Translations under genes and position numbers: made by a program | In this document: piece by piece, positions 14,467 to 26,569 of the stretch | Numbering within the stretch: position 1 is the first letter of the stretch | Layout: each line of letters begins with the position of its first letter | Notes under the pieces: model-generated | The model's input: the letters and a program-made list of their open reading frames with translations, nothing else | Databases searched by the model: none | Told to the model about the DNA's origin: nothing | Source of the DNA: Kuschelorhynchus macadamiae | Taxonomy: Eukaryota > Arthropoda > Insecta > Coleoptera > Curculionidae | NCBI GenBank assembly: GCA_030620095.1 | Contig: JAUTXW010002173.1 | Location: 346,074-410,073, forward strand | Direction of reading: 5' to 3' | DNA: 64,000 bases

Positions 14467-15060
14467 TTTTATTCGATATATCGATACGTATCGATATACC
14501 TAATAACAATAGGTAATTATTAGTTTTCGATGACGATAATTATCGATATTTCGAAAATCGATTTTATCAGTCACAACAAAATTTTCGATTACCGGCATCT
14601 ATCAGCAATCTTAAATGCTGATTTAAATACCCTAAACACTATTGAAGTTCCTTTTTAAAGTTTTCGTGAGGTCTCTTAATAGAAAAACTACATACATAAT
14701 CGCATAGTCTAGGGAATTAAAAACCGTCGAAGAACAAATATGATCATTATCTGAGAAAAGGAACTATGCAATGAATGAAAATTTTAAAATGTCTTGAGAA
14801 GAGAAATGAAAAATAGCAATAACCGGACAATAAACATCAAAAACTATCGAAACTTATCGGTAATTATCGGTATATCGATCCTATTGATAGTTATCGATAT
14901 ATTGATACATATCGATAGTTATCGATATACCGATAAATATCGATAGTTATCGATATATTGCTGCCTATATATATCTATGGGTAACTATCGACATATCGAC
15001 AAATAGAATATTTCGATAAGAGATAATCTATTGCCTATCGATAGTTAAAATCTAATATCG
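14467..15060. repeat. TATCGATA-rich block
   Basis: Two clusters (14472-14575 and 14845-15060) are packed with ATCGATA/TATCGATA, many as overlapping palindromes such as TATCGATAGTTATCGATA. They could be a degenerate minisatellite. The motif also equals the Drosophila DRE bound by DREF and contains the CGATA half-site of BEAF-32, so a boundary-element role is possible but untested in this organism. Confidence 0.7.
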
Positions 15061-15197
15061 CCCATTTCTTTTAAAGACCAATTATCAAAAGTAGAGAATT
15101 ATTTTTATGCCTTTCCAAGTGTCCTAAAAAGTAAACAGTTTCTGCACTTGCAGCCCTTTCTCAGAGGCCGTAGAGGTCAGGTCAGTGTTAAAAATAA

Positions 15198-15262
15198 TAG
15201 CGGACATATATGACCGCCTGGCATGCTCGTTTATATAATGTAGCGGTCATGTATGACCACTT
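15198..15262. promoter_or_regulatory. Pair of GGTCAT/ATGACC palindromes
   Basis: Two related palindromes about 45 bp apart: GCGGACATATATGACCGC and GCGGTCATGTATGACCAC. Each is an inverted pair of GGTCA-type half-sites with a 4-base spacer. Such half-sites are those of nuclear hormone receptors, but the spacing is not a standard element and function is only a guess. Confidence 0.3.
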
Positions 15263-15611
15263 GGCCGTGAACCTCATAAATTAACATATAGATTAATTTA
15301 AGCTTGTTACTCGGCACAATTTAAGCCAGATTGTGGAAAAATCTGAGGAAGATCAGATTATAATTTTAAATACCAATTTTTGCCTTAATAAATAATCTAG
15401 GTTTTGGAATGATATATTTAGCACCGGGATGCAGACGAATTGGACACGAAGCAAGATCCTCGTCTTGGCTTCCTTTTTTATATGCACGATTGGTGTTGAA
15501 ATGCGTTTCACGTAATGTAAAAAAGAACACTTCAATGAAGTAATTAGTTCTTATGAATCGATGCTAACACTCTTTGTATTAATTATAAACAGGTTATATC
15601 GAAGTGAATGT

Positions 15612-15808
15612 AACATCGGAAACAAACCACGTTCTGGCCAAACTCTCGCCCCAACTTTCCGTTGGGACCACAACTCTCTGTTGCGTCGAGCGAGAGGGGG
15701 GCTCCCGCAACGAAAGTTTTGATACGGACGCAGCGATGCGTGCTCGCAAAAGGGCTCGATGGTATAAACACACACACTGGGCGACGAAGGCCCTACATTA
15801 ATCATAAC
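15612..15808 (+). repeat. Dispersed repeat, copy 2 (inverted relative to 8824-8999)
   Basis: This is the reverse-complement partner of the repeat at 8824-8999, slightly longer, and GC-rich against its surroundings. Open frames run through it on both strands (65 and 84 residues), but the other copy does not preserve them, so it is not called coding. Confidence 0.75.
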
Positions 15809-17821
15809 ACGAAACTACTCGAGAGAGGCCCTAAATAGAGTCATTTCTGAAGTTCGTGGGGTCCCGAATCACGGCGGATTCGGTTGCACAGCTGTTACGA
15901 GCTGCACCGTATACGGGGTTCTTTGTTTGCCGCTGGCATAGTGCGAAGATACAAGTAGTCGAATGATTTTATACCATAATTTAGTTTCGTTGCCCATGGG
16001 ATTTTGAAAATATTAAGTAGCTCATAACTGTGAATGTAGGTAAACATGGCAATATTGTTCATGCTAAAAGTATTTTAGTTAAAAGTGGGTGTTTTAACGT
16101 TTTAACAAAAAAGCAACCCTACCTGCTTTTTTACACTTAAACGGAGAGTTTAATATTGTTTTATACTTTTTAGTAATTAACACTTTTTTTCAAAATACCT
16201 ATTTTAACCATGCGACAATGTTAAACATCCAACTGCCAAATTTAAAATTGCGTGAATACGGTGCAAAAACGTCAGCAGTGACACTGTCATCTTTTCGTTG
16301 CTATGAAACAACGTCGACTAATAAAAAACACAAGGTATTAATTTGCAAACATTTTGTTAGTTCACTGAAAACTGCATTTTCTGTTCATGTCTAGTTTCAA
16401 TAAAACAATGTATACATTTTTGAAAAGTAGAAAGGTCAGTCATTCCTCTGATGATATATAAAATAATCTCCGCACCGCCATCTGTTGATTTTATATTAAA
16501 TTATTAAGGTGCACTAATGGCATCTGTTGATTTTATATTAAATCATTAAGGTGCAAGGATAAATCTGAAGTGGAAAATAATATTTTAAAAGGTATAACAG
16601 GAAAAACTTAAAACCTTATTAGGCGGAAGAATATTTTACTTTTATTGACTCATTTTATCCAAAACAGAAACAAGAAGTTTTAGTTAACGTGTTAAAAGTG
16701 AAATCTTTCCTACTGTAAGTGATTAAAAATACTATAAAATACTAAAAACAAATATGAAATGTTTAGTATTTGAATTAAAACTAACATAATATACAGTGTG
16801 GGCCATAATGTTTGGAATTTGTCTTTTTGATATTCTCTAATTAAGTAACGCTATACTGACTCATCTGTAGAAGTTAGAGGTCGTTTAATCTGTAAAGATC
16901 TTGGTATTACATATTCATTTCTTCCTCTATACAGAAAAGATAGTTAATATGGTAACTTATGTTTTCTTCTCCTACATTAGCTAACGTACAAAAGAAATGT
17001 AAAATTTTTTTTCTTCTCCGATTGCACGAAACATTTTTAGTGTTCTAAAAATAAATATTTAAAGAACCTATGGAAATTTGCAAATATCCTATTAATTTCA
17101 ATAATGATACGGATGTTACAGTGGGTGACGGATTAGATCTCCACGTGTTCATTCCGTATTCTTAGAGATTCCTGAAGAAGCCATGAAAGTGTGGAATCTT
17201 TTATAGTAAGTTATTTCTTCCTGCCTTTCTGTTAGATTAGATCGGTTTTATAGTTAGTGTCTGCACCTCGAGATATTTATGTAATTTTTTTTAATTAGTC
17301 CAACAAAAAAAACGGTAAATTAATATTTTAACCTTAAATAATATTAACTGTCAAATCTCCTTATAATATACAAGGTTTTTTTTTCAAAGTTTTTCGGAAA
17401 TATTTTTTTTATTTAACATTCAATTTTTTTTTTATGTCAAAATCCGATAGTCCGGAAAAAAACTACATAAGTTAAGTTTTTGAATTTTTATTCTAGCTAT
17501 ACCATGTAACCATCTTGTACAAATGTTGATTTTTAAAAAAAAGTACTTTTCATATTACTGTCCTGCTTCCAACTTCATGAGCATTGAGTGCATGATGTAT
17601 ATATTGAACTGTCACTATCATATTTAATGTGAAACGATGGAAGAAAAGGGTAAAATAAGCATTAAGGTAATGTATTGGCCCTACGAGTAAAAAAATTAAT
17701 TTATGACATCATTTTACAAAACAAATTATATTTCGTTGCTATTACTAATTTTGTATTAAAAGAAAATCACTTTTGATATACATATGGCGATTTTCAGGGT
17801 GTCTGCAAAAGTTGTGAAGTG

Positions 17822-17865
<44 letters not shown>

Positions 17866-18029
17866 ACTTATCTTTAAAAGCAACCGATAAAATTGATAAA
17901 AAATCTTAGGTATTATTACTAACATGTTAGTGAAACGATATTATACAGGGTATTCCATTTAAAATAACAAAGTTAATGCTCATTTTTTTAATTTTCCGTT
18001 TAGCAAATCTCAGTGGTTCAGGTAAAACC
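15809..18029. other. Unassigned DNA with a short tandem duplication and a TA array
   Basis: At 16480-16555 a unit of about 43 bp beginning CATCTGTTGATTTTATATTA is duplicated in tandem. A (TA)n tract occupies 17823-17863 directly after CAGGGTGTCTGC. Another ACAGGGT-type motif is at 17945. No gene is visible. Confidence 0.5.
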
Positions 18030-18033
18030 TTAA

Positions 18034-18251
18034 CACCCGTATTCACTAAAGAGGTTTAAATTTAGACTAGGTCTAACTTGACAGTTATAGGTTTAAGATG
18101 ACATTTTTATTAACAACAAATAATTTTTCTGAATGTCACAATTACAAAATGACAGTGACATAAGCTAAATATAACTGGCGAACTAAGAGTTTTAAGTACA
18201 ATGGCAACTAGACCTGGTCTAACTATTAAACCTTTTTAGTGAATACGGGGG
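18034..18251. mobile_element. 218-bp TTAA-flanked MITE
   Basis: The element is bounded by TTAA on both sides (18030-18033 and 18252-18255). Its termini are inverted: CACCCGTATTCACTAAAGAG on the left and the complement of CCCCCGTATTCACTAAAAAG on the right, with similarity continuing through GGTTTA and AGACCAGGTCTA. TTAA duplication and CCC-type ends are typical of piggyBac-related non-autonomous elements. It has no coding capacity. Confidence 0.8.
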
Positions 18252-18255
18252 TTAA

Positions 18256-19930
18256 AGTTTTAGAATTATCATTTTTTTCTGTCTCTTAAAAATGAAGCTT
18301 GCAGTCCACGTCCAATATATAAAGAGAAACTCTTTAAACTGTACAGCACAATTTAGATTCTTCGTTTATTATGAAACATTGACAGTGAAGCGACAATATT
18401 TTATTGCCAAGTATCCTCAAACTTGCAATCGACTAGCCTACATGCATATATCTACGCTCTCGCTATTGGCGTACAATACGCGTAAGAGTGTAATATATGG
18501 GGTTTGATTTGAGATTTTACATGGGAGGATATTGATTTATTCTCTCGTGCATTTTCTGTTTACCGAAAAGACTTATGACGATGTTATCACCATCTGACAT
18601 GATCTGATGGAAATTACAGTCTGTACTACGTCGACTGCAGCGTAAGCTAGCCGGGAGTAGAAAAAGCCCGATTCATCACCCGGCCGTGAGTTATGTAGAA
18701 CGGAGCTGAATTATTATTATTAGTGAGAGTTAGTTGACGGCCGAATGATACTTAAAAAAACTTTAGATTTATTTTAAAATTTTGAATATCAGAAAATGAT
18801 TTTCAAATGAATTACAGCAGTAAATTGTCAAGTGACATAATGACAATTTGTTATGGTAGACGCCGACCAGTTAAGAGACGTTTTCTTTTTATAAAAAATT
18901 ATTAAAACTTACACCTTCAATGTATGCGCCGTTTTTGAAATACAGCGTTTTGTATAGCTGCAAGGTAGGAACAATTATTTACTAATATACCGGTTTAAAA
19001 AATACTTTTGTACCGAATTTTAATTTCTCGCAAGACAAGAGGCTTACGTATATTATGCCGATACATTATTCCGGAGTTATCTTAATGAAACCATATCCCC
19101 TTTTATATAAAAAAACCCGGTAGTACTACCACGGTCATTTAATGTCGCTTCAACAACTTCTACAATCTACATATTGTTAGTAAACCGCCAGACGAAGGCG
19201 CGCGATGCACAATGCATCGAGTATATGGGTATATGGGATAAAAGACATAACTTGTCTATTTCTAGGGATATAGTTTTGAAATTTGGCATACATTTAAAGG
19301 TACATATGGATCACAAGCTATAGCAGTCGGTTAAGCCAACCCTTCCCCGGCCCCTCCAAACCCCCCCGACTCCTCCAAAAAATAGAAACAAATAATTTGC
19401 AGCAGAATATTTTTCGCTATTTATTTTAAAAAAACGGGGAACCTTGGGAACGATCTGACAAGAATACACTTAAATATTGAGATACAATTTTAATATTTTA
19501 TGAATATATTTATTTCAAATTTTTAAAAGAGATAAATCAAATTTAGACTTCAAAATATCGATCTACTAAGTTTTATTTTATAAGTGCTTTGTTACGTCTC
19601 GTCATCATCCAAAATAATGCTAAATGACAGAAATTACAAAAGTTAGATTTCTAACAATTGTTACTTGGTTATTTCGATAAATCGTGGTTTCGAAAATCAA
19701 ACCAAATTTCAGGGTTGTACCCTATTAAAACAATATAAATTTTCTTGTATGATGTAATCGGTGCTTTCGTACTTCTATATGTCTCGCACCTAAGTCTCTT
19801 TGGATAGTTGGCCTTTCGGGATATCATTTTTTTATAATATCTATGCCATGAACAAATAGTTTGTGAACACTACTGGGCATAAAGTACCAGTTGTAAAGAC
19901 TAAGATACAAGCTTTAAGTGTCATCAAGTA
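18256..19930. other. Unassigned DNA
   Basis: No coding exon is recognised; the 71-residue open frame at 18292-18507 shows no domain. A C-run (CCCCGGCCCCTCCAAACCCC) near 19345 is the only compositional oddity. Confidence 0.4.
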
Positions 19931-20930
19931 GCTTACTAAATGTTTCCAGATTTATTTTGTGACCACAAGAAATTGTTCTTAAAACTATAGAAAATTGAGA
20001 AATTAGTTATAGAAATAATGGAAGATGCCAATGCAGGGTTACTAAAAAACTTCTGGGCAATATTTTCGTCATTTGTTGAACCACATCCGGATTTGGGTTT
20101 ATCTACTAATAATCCCATTTGGCTTTTAAATTGTTCTTGTATGCCTTTCTTGCGTTCATGAAATTTGAGTTTGCTTTCTGGAGTTCTAACTTGCCAACAC
20201 TGGAATGGTAATCTGTAGGAGATATGTAACAAACACTCAAAGTATCGGTTTTTCAACAGAGGTTTTTTCGTTTATCTCCTTAGGAGAAGCTCCACACATA
20301 AAACACTTCTGGCTGCTACGAGTGTCGAACAAAATGTTAATTGCGCTTCCATCCAACATGAACAACATTTCATAATCTACGCTCAGTTCTCGTTCCTTGA
20401 ATGTAGACTTAAATGCAACTAGTTTCTTCCATCACCAATGTTGATGTTTCCTTTAAAAACATAAGTTTTATTGGTTTGCAGTAGAACGTCGATGAAGGTC
20501 GGGGGTTAGACGATAGCACTTTCCCTGTATTTTTATAGAGTAGTTGCAAAGGAAAAATGGCAATTAAAACAACATATTCGTCTGTCATATCAGGATTCTG
20601 AAACTTCAGTTTGTATGTATTGCGTCCGAACTTCCGTCAAAGCCATATTTACATCTGAAAGACAAAGCGTTATTCTCACATAAAGGAAAATCTTCGATAA
20701 TTTTTTAAACTCTTCTAGATCTAGATATAGAGCTAGAGTTTGCTCTAAAGGCAATACTTTCCTCGATTCTGATGTAACCGAGCGGATTCTTTTACCGCAA
20801 AATACAATTCTTTGAATGTGTGGTTGGCTACCAATGTTTCAGCACGCCTTCTTTTTGATTTTATACCACATTCTGCAAACGGTTTTAATTTAATTTTTTG
20901 TATCTCAGAAAAAAATGGTTTTAGCAAACA
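19930..20930 (-). pseudogene. Transib-like (RAG1-related) transposase relic
   Basis: Minus-strand pieces in several frames look like a Transib-type transposase. An N-terminal basic segment (IKSKRRRAETLVANHTFKEL, about 20.87-20.81 kb) is followed by a zinc-binding-like block (TRSSQKCFMCGASPKEIN, about 20.32-20.26 kb). Then come ERKKGIQEQF, MGLLVDKPKSGCGSTNDENI and AQKFFSNPA (20.17-20.03 kb). In the family the CxxC block after TSS and the NDGNTARRFF-like block are recurrent. Stops and frameshifts separate the blocks, and the C-terminal third is missing, so it is inactive. The family assignment is from memory of these blocks; the alternative is another RAG1-like or Kolobok-type transposase. Confidence 0.5.
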
Positions 20931-21023
20931 TTGTATCTATTTACTTACGGGGACTAAAGAGGTTCAAGGGAGTAAAATATATCTTAGCAACACTTAACTA
21001 AAATAAGATTGAATTGAACAAAT

Positions 21024-21830
21024 TTATTTATTTATATTTAGATGAATATTGAGATTAGTACAATTTAAAATATTAAATAATCGATTTGTTTCGTCGACAG
21101 TATGTTCAATAACGCTACATGTATAGAAGTAGGTATATGCGACAATTCTAGATTTTTCGTTAGAGCCTTGTCTGGAAGGGTTTCTTGAAGCTCCAATTTG
21201 GATTGTATCTACTTCACCATGTCCAAAAATTTTTTCGGCTATAGTTTTTTTATTATTTATGAAGTTTTCGTCGTACCCCTCGGCGATGACTGCCGATTTC
21301 CATACTCTATGACGTTTTAAAATATCCATAGATGCACCAGCGTTAGCTAATAAAAAGGCAGATGTTCGTCGAAAACAATGTCCAGTATATCATGACGGAT
21401 TTGGTAGATTTAAGAATGCTCTGCGGCAGATTTCAGTAAAGTTGACAGTATTGCTACCTGAATTTTTAACAATAAAGTTTATTTTTGGTATTTTTAATAT
21501 TAATTATAATTAAGTGATCCAACTCCGTTACATCTTCCACCATCAACTCAACTAACGATTTACGTCTACAAGCACCTGTTACATCAAAAATAAGGGCTAC
21601 CTTCATCACTAAAAACTGGTTGTCTGGGACATCCATTAAGAATTTATCAACCTAGTCACCACCCAGGATCTTTTGAAATTTGCTAATGACCATATTATTT
21701 CTAACGCTGAGCCTAGTCTTCAGCATAGAATAATGTGCTCAATGCGTCGAAGGTGATAAAGTCCTAGATTTCTCCGTGAAAAACACAAGTAGCGAATCTT
21801 CCTTAAAATTTTCCACGTTTCGCACACAAC
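21024..21830 (-). pseudogene. Tyrosine-recombinase (Crypton/XerD-like) relic
   Basis: On the minus strand a SAM-like core-binding segment (LSPSTH, then YSMLKTRLSVRNNMVISKF, about 21.77-21.68 kb) precedes a catalytic domain. VALIFDVTGACRRKSLVEL supplies the first Arg; YTGHCFRRTSAFLLANAGAS supplies the HxxR motif; LKRHRVWKS and AEGYDENF supply the trailing His/Trp region and Tyr. The catalytic set R-HxxR-Y is therefore readable. A stop in PS*YTGH and a frameshift near 21.49 kb show it is dead. Such domains occur in Cryptons and in domesticated insect recombinase genes. It lies 100 bp from the Transib-like relic, probably by chance. Confidence 0.7.
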
Positions 21831-21911
21831 ACCATCTTACAAATGTCAAACGTAAATTTGCATCTATATATTTCATTATTTAGTAATATTGTTCCCGAAA
21901 CTGCAAAAATA

Positions 21912-21914
<3 letters not shown>

Positions 21915-22004
<90 letters not shown>
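21915..22004. repeat. (TA)n microsatellite, about 90 bp
   Basis: Pure TA dinucleotide array. Confidence 0.95.
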
Positions 22005-22007
<3 letters not shown>

Positions 22008-22547
22008 CCTTAACTCCTTGAATGGAAACTCCATTCACTGGATTAAATGAGTCACTTTAATCCATAGTTATATAATGTACTATTTTCTTAAATATTTTAT
22101 ATTTATTTTCAATCCTAGAAAATTCCGCCAAATTTCAGTAATATCTAATATTAAAGCATAAAATGATTTTCTTTTGAGTTATTAGCCTTGACGGAAAGAA
22201 CGACAAAGGTGATATTCCTAAACTTGACTAACTGTTAAATCTAAATACAAACTTAGAATCTTCGAATCGGACCATTTTACCTATTTTAATGGAAATACCT
22301 ATAACGGTTTAACCGAAAGTGGCAAAATCCTAATATAATTATTGTCAGAGTAATGTCTAACCCAGAAAAGTAAAACTGGAATTGATTTATGTTAAACTAA
22401 ATATATAAATATGTCTCGAAAATTAATATCGTCAGTATGTTGGGTGGTATAAACCATTCGACATATAAATGGAATTTCATGTAAGCTTCAGAAATGAAAT
22501 GAATACATAGGATTCCATTTAAAAATCAAAATCTCTACAAATACCCC
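22005..22547. other. Unassigned DNA
   Basis: A small hairpin (GAATGGA-AAC-TCCATTC) at about 22019 is the only structure seen. Confidence 0.4.
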
Positions 22548-22551
22548 TTAA

Positions 22552-23081
22552 AAGGGAGAACTGCACGCAAAAAATGAAAAACCAGCGACAAGGTCTAGTC
22601 AAGTTCAAAGTAAGATGAAAAGGTACCTACGTATTAGAGAAAACCTCCTGCACGTCCGACCTCAGAAAAATGTGTTATGTATAGGCGATTTAAATTACAT
22701 TTCGTTTAAAAATGGGTTCAAATGGGTTCACGCGCTGCAGAAATACAAAGACATGGGTACGATTTACCATTTCAAATTTTGCAGTTACGTAGACGAAGGA
22801 TCAATGCAAGGCGGTAAAGAGCCATTTTGTAGAAAAAAAAATTACATGTGACGGCATTTGCGTCAAAAAGTGGTCAAAAAATGGTCGAAAATTGACAAAT
22901 CTACTTCTATTTTATAATTCTAGATTTGATTTTTTCATAAAAATTTGCCTTTAGCGCCCAACTATATATATTTCCCTATTAAAATCACATTGAAGCTAAT
23001 ATATATCTCTTATAGCTTTAACATAATATTGCAGCGGCGGAAGGCTTGCAAATGATCCATAATACTGCGTGCAGTTCCCCC
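22552..23081 (+). mobile_element. 530-bp TTAA-flanked MITE, copy A
   Basis: Flanked by TTAA at 22548-22551 and 23082-23085. Inverted ends read GGGAGAACTGCACGCA on the left and the complement of GGGGGAACTGCACGCA on the right. It is the same element as 49758-50285 in opposite orientation. It contains a 78-codon open frame (22615-22851), but against copy B about ten of twelve codon differences change the residue, so the frame is not under protein selection. TTAA target sites and short ends suggest a piggyBac-type non-autonomous element. Confidence 0.9.
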
Positions 23082-23146
23082 TTAACGAAACTATTTTTTT
23101 TTAAATATGTTTTTCCGCTACCTAAGGACTCATACTATACAATACT

Positions 23147-23151
<5 letters not shown>

Positions 23152-23211
<60 letters not shown>
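23152..23211. repeat. (TA)n microsatellite, about 60 bp
   Basis: Pure TA array 70 bp to the right of MITE copy A. Confidence 0.95.
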
Positions 23212-23213
<2 letters not shown>

Positions 23214-24655
23214 TATTTATAATAAAAATAATGTTTGTTATGCAGGGATATAAAAATATGCTTTTGAAATATCGTCGCTATGGTAAATTTGCAAATTACA
23301 ACTAACTATTTTCATTGTGACTGCAATTCTTAAATAAATTTGGGCACGTTATCTAAATGCGTTATATAACGGTCAAATCCTCTTTATTTCTATAATTCCT
23401 ACGGTAAATGTTAATTATATTTTGTTTTGTAATACTATTTTTCCTATTTTTTTATTTCTAAATAAAGTACTAACAATTATTTATTTTAAAATTACCAGTC
23501 AATCATAGATTCATTCCGATAAGAATTTCATACTGAACGTACTGAAAAGAAATTAATGGATAATATTATGATCTTTTATATTATATTTTTTGCATATATA
23601 TCTGAAAAATATATAAACTTGTTAGTATACGTGGTAGATAGAAACGCATTATATTTTACATGAAACACCCTGTATATAATAAATGGGTCTCTACTTACTG
23701 ATAATATATAATAGGAAGTCCTAAAATCAACGTTAGAAGTTAGAATATTCTTACTCTTTTAAAGTATTTTTTTTGACAATTTGCTCGGGAGGAGTCTTTC
23801 TTAATAAGAACGGATGTCTGTAACTAAGTATACCTGTATATTATTTTAAATTTGAGAAAAAATCATTTTTTAAATAAAGTTAAAAAAGATGCCTATTTAA
23901 TGGATATACGATGAAACAAATTTAACATTCCCGATACTTATTTGTTTCTTGCTGATAATGGATTCTAAAACTTCAATAAAACATCTAAAATTATGTAACA
24001 TTCTTGATTACCTACTTCCTTCAAATAACTACAGATTTTCAGCAAGTCATACCATCGCATTATTTAATAAAACTTTGGCAGTGTTTATGCTCCTGTCTAC
24101 TTTGCCAGTGGATCTTGGGGTTATCGCTTACGCTTTTGTTTACTCACCCTCGTACTGTAAAATTAGGTACTCCAAGGAGGCTCTCGTTCGATAATGATCT
24201 CAAATTACCTTCGATATTACTATTCCGTTCCGCCAATGCCCAAAGTTCTTCTAAACATTCCAAAGCCAGTCTAGATGCGCTGATCTACATAATAATAAAA
24301 GAGTGGAGAAATAGCCAAATGAGAAATTTATACTTCTCTGCCGCTCCCCACAGTCTATTTTGAAGTGACCAAGGTTTACATTGTAAGTTAAAGAAATGCA
24401 AAACGATGCATTTTTTTAATATCTGCCAAAGGTAATTTGACAGGATAAATCCGTGGTTACAATATAAATTAATTAGGTTTACCTGCAATATGGGCACGCG
24501 CATAATGCGTCAAATGTTAAAGTGTTCTCAGCGTAATCCATTTTCATTCAGTTTAGAAGTTGATTTCTTTTCTCCACGTCTACAAACGGTGCTGCTCAAA
24601 ATATTGAATTGAAAGAGCATGAAATTTTATTTGATTTTAGATATAAAACACCCGG
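23212..24655. other. Unassigned DNA, one lower-AT stretch at 23.95-24.37 kb
   Basis: Overlapping open frames of 81 and 119 residues cover 23949-24363. They have no recognisable domain, the complementary strand is also fairly open, and no splice pattern supports a gene; possibly a decayed mobile-element fragment. ACACCCTGTATATAAT occurs at 23665. Confidence 0.4.
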
Positions 24656-24659
24656 AAAA

Positions 24660-25255
24660 ATTAAACTCAGAAAAACAATTTACTAAAATATTACCGGTTC
24701 ATTAGACAGATATACAGACCTACAGACAGACCAATGGACTTGAGGAAACATATATATTTTTGTATCCAGGTACGCTAAAACGTAAAATGTAAAACCTATA
24801 ATTTTTTGGCGAGTAAAAACATTTTTACCAGTTCATCATGTCACAATTAATTCTTGCACAACATTTGATATCAATCTATTAGTTTTTAGGCTGAACTTTT
24901 GAAAATTTTGTTAAGCCGCCGTTTTATCGTACCAACATTTCGCCAGTTGCTTACTACGTGGTACTTGATTTTTGTGTCAAATTTGAAGTAAATTGGATAA
25001 GTAGTTTTTTTAACATTTGACTAGGCCACCATTTTGTTTCGACATATTATATTTTTACCAAAATTTTAAGTCATTCGAGTAAGTATTTTTTAGCTATGCT
25101 GCGAACAGATAGACCAACAGACCGGCAGAGAGATCAACGGAATTAGGAAAACTTTTTTTCCGGCATCTAGGGACCCTAAAACGTAAAGATCTGAAAAAAT
25201 CTCGGAGAATGATTTTTGACGATTAAAATACTTCTCTTTTACGAGGGAAGTAATA
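24660..25255 (+). repeat. Interspersed CGCCATTTTG-subrepeat family, copy 2
   Basis: It has the same tail as copy 1 (ACAGACCGGCAGAGAGATCA, CGGCATCTAGGGACCCTAAA, ATCTCGGAGAATGATTTTTG, CTTTTACGAGGGAAGTA) and three CGCC(A/G)TTTT-type subrepeats. A second tail-like segment near 24700-24790 indicates either an internal duplication or a nested copy. Confidence 0.75.
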
Positions 25256-26565
25256 TAAGGCAAAAAAAATTCTATATTTTGGAAAGTTATTAGGTAAAAA
25301 GTAATTTTCGCATATTGTAACCACAATTTCCCTTTCCAGAATAATTTATGAAGTATTACTAAATAATAATTTCTGGTGGAGGTATTGTATTTTATTCACA
25401 CTCCGTATTGCAGTCATCATTACTGTTTTATCTTTTAACTAAGCGCCCGCTTTCTCTTAAGTTGCAGCTATAAGATTAAGACCTGGAAGAGGTGGGCTGT
25501 AATGAGATTACTAATGAATTTGCAACTTTCGCAATAATATTAATGATATCCACAAAATACATATTTTATACTTTAAATGTAATATATAGATTTTTCAAAT
25601 AAATTTTTACTCTTTAAACCAGGGACGTCCAACAACGGCCCTGGATCCATCTCTGATTGCTATTTTTTGCGGCTCGCCTTAAGCATTAATTTTTTTGAAA
25701 GTGTACGTCTAAAGGGATCATTTTACGCGAACCTACACTATCCGCAGTGAAAGGTGGAAATATTATTTCATTCCTTTTGAATATAAAGTGAATATCGAGA
25801 GTGAATTGTAAATAAAAACACAAGCAGTTTCTTCTGGATGATTCATCTACACTGAACCGTCAGTGAAAAATCGGAATTTATTTTTTAGTTTTGTTGAACA
25901 GTGTATACAATTTGTTGTGTTTAAAAAAATAATAGTTGTACTTTCTTATACTAATTTGTGCAACTGGGCTTAATATTTGCAAAATGTCTTATCCCTGGAA
26001 AAATTAGTACAAGTATACATTTTCAGGAATACATCCAAATTACGATTGCAATGACAATAAGTCTGAGAACTACCATAGGATGAACATCTGTTAAGTAAGT
26101 ATATATATATGAGGTATTTAGGAGAGAAAGGGTGAACTCAAGAAACGCATGTTTCGTCAAAAATCAACAACACATTATGTGGCATTCGCCCGACTCTAGT
26201 CTAGTTTATAAACTGAAAATAGTCTTAATTCTTGCTACTGCTATTAAAAATACGAGTGATGGCTGATTGAATTCGGAATGACGCGATGTCTATAAAAATG
26301 TGCAAAAGTTTCAAACTCGCACATAAACAATTTCAAAAGATATTAACAAATCAGGATTTAAAAAAAAGTTTAGGTTTGTGAAAATAACTGGAACATTATT
26401 AACATTTAAGAAATCTCAATTCAATAAAAATGTTCCGCCTTCCGAAACTCTATCTCTGTTTTTATTAAAAGAACCTTTACGATGCTCCAAAACCGACCGT
26501 AACAAGTGAAAAAAATGTTTATCCTATGAAATATTAACTTAAAAATTAAAAAATCGGTAAATTTC
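25256..26565. other. Unassigned DNA
   Basis: Nothing identifiable beyond a short TATATATAT run at 26100. Confidence 0.4.
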
Positions 26566-26569
26566 TTTT

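Noticed and set aside
14225..14503. 92-residue plus-strand frame
   Set aside because: It is antisense to the LINE reverse-transcriptase relic.
15551..15805. 84- and 65-residue frames on opposite strands
   Set aside because: They lie in a diverged dispersed repeat whose other copy does not keep either frame.
22615..22851. 78-residue frame repeated at 49985-50359, at first a candidate conserved small protein
   Set aside because: Both lie inside a TTAA MITE, and nearly all differences between copies change the amino acid, so there is no protein-level constraint.
23949..24363. Overlapping 81- and 119-residue frames
   Set aside because: No recognisable motif, no splice context, and the two frames overlap, so neither can be supported.
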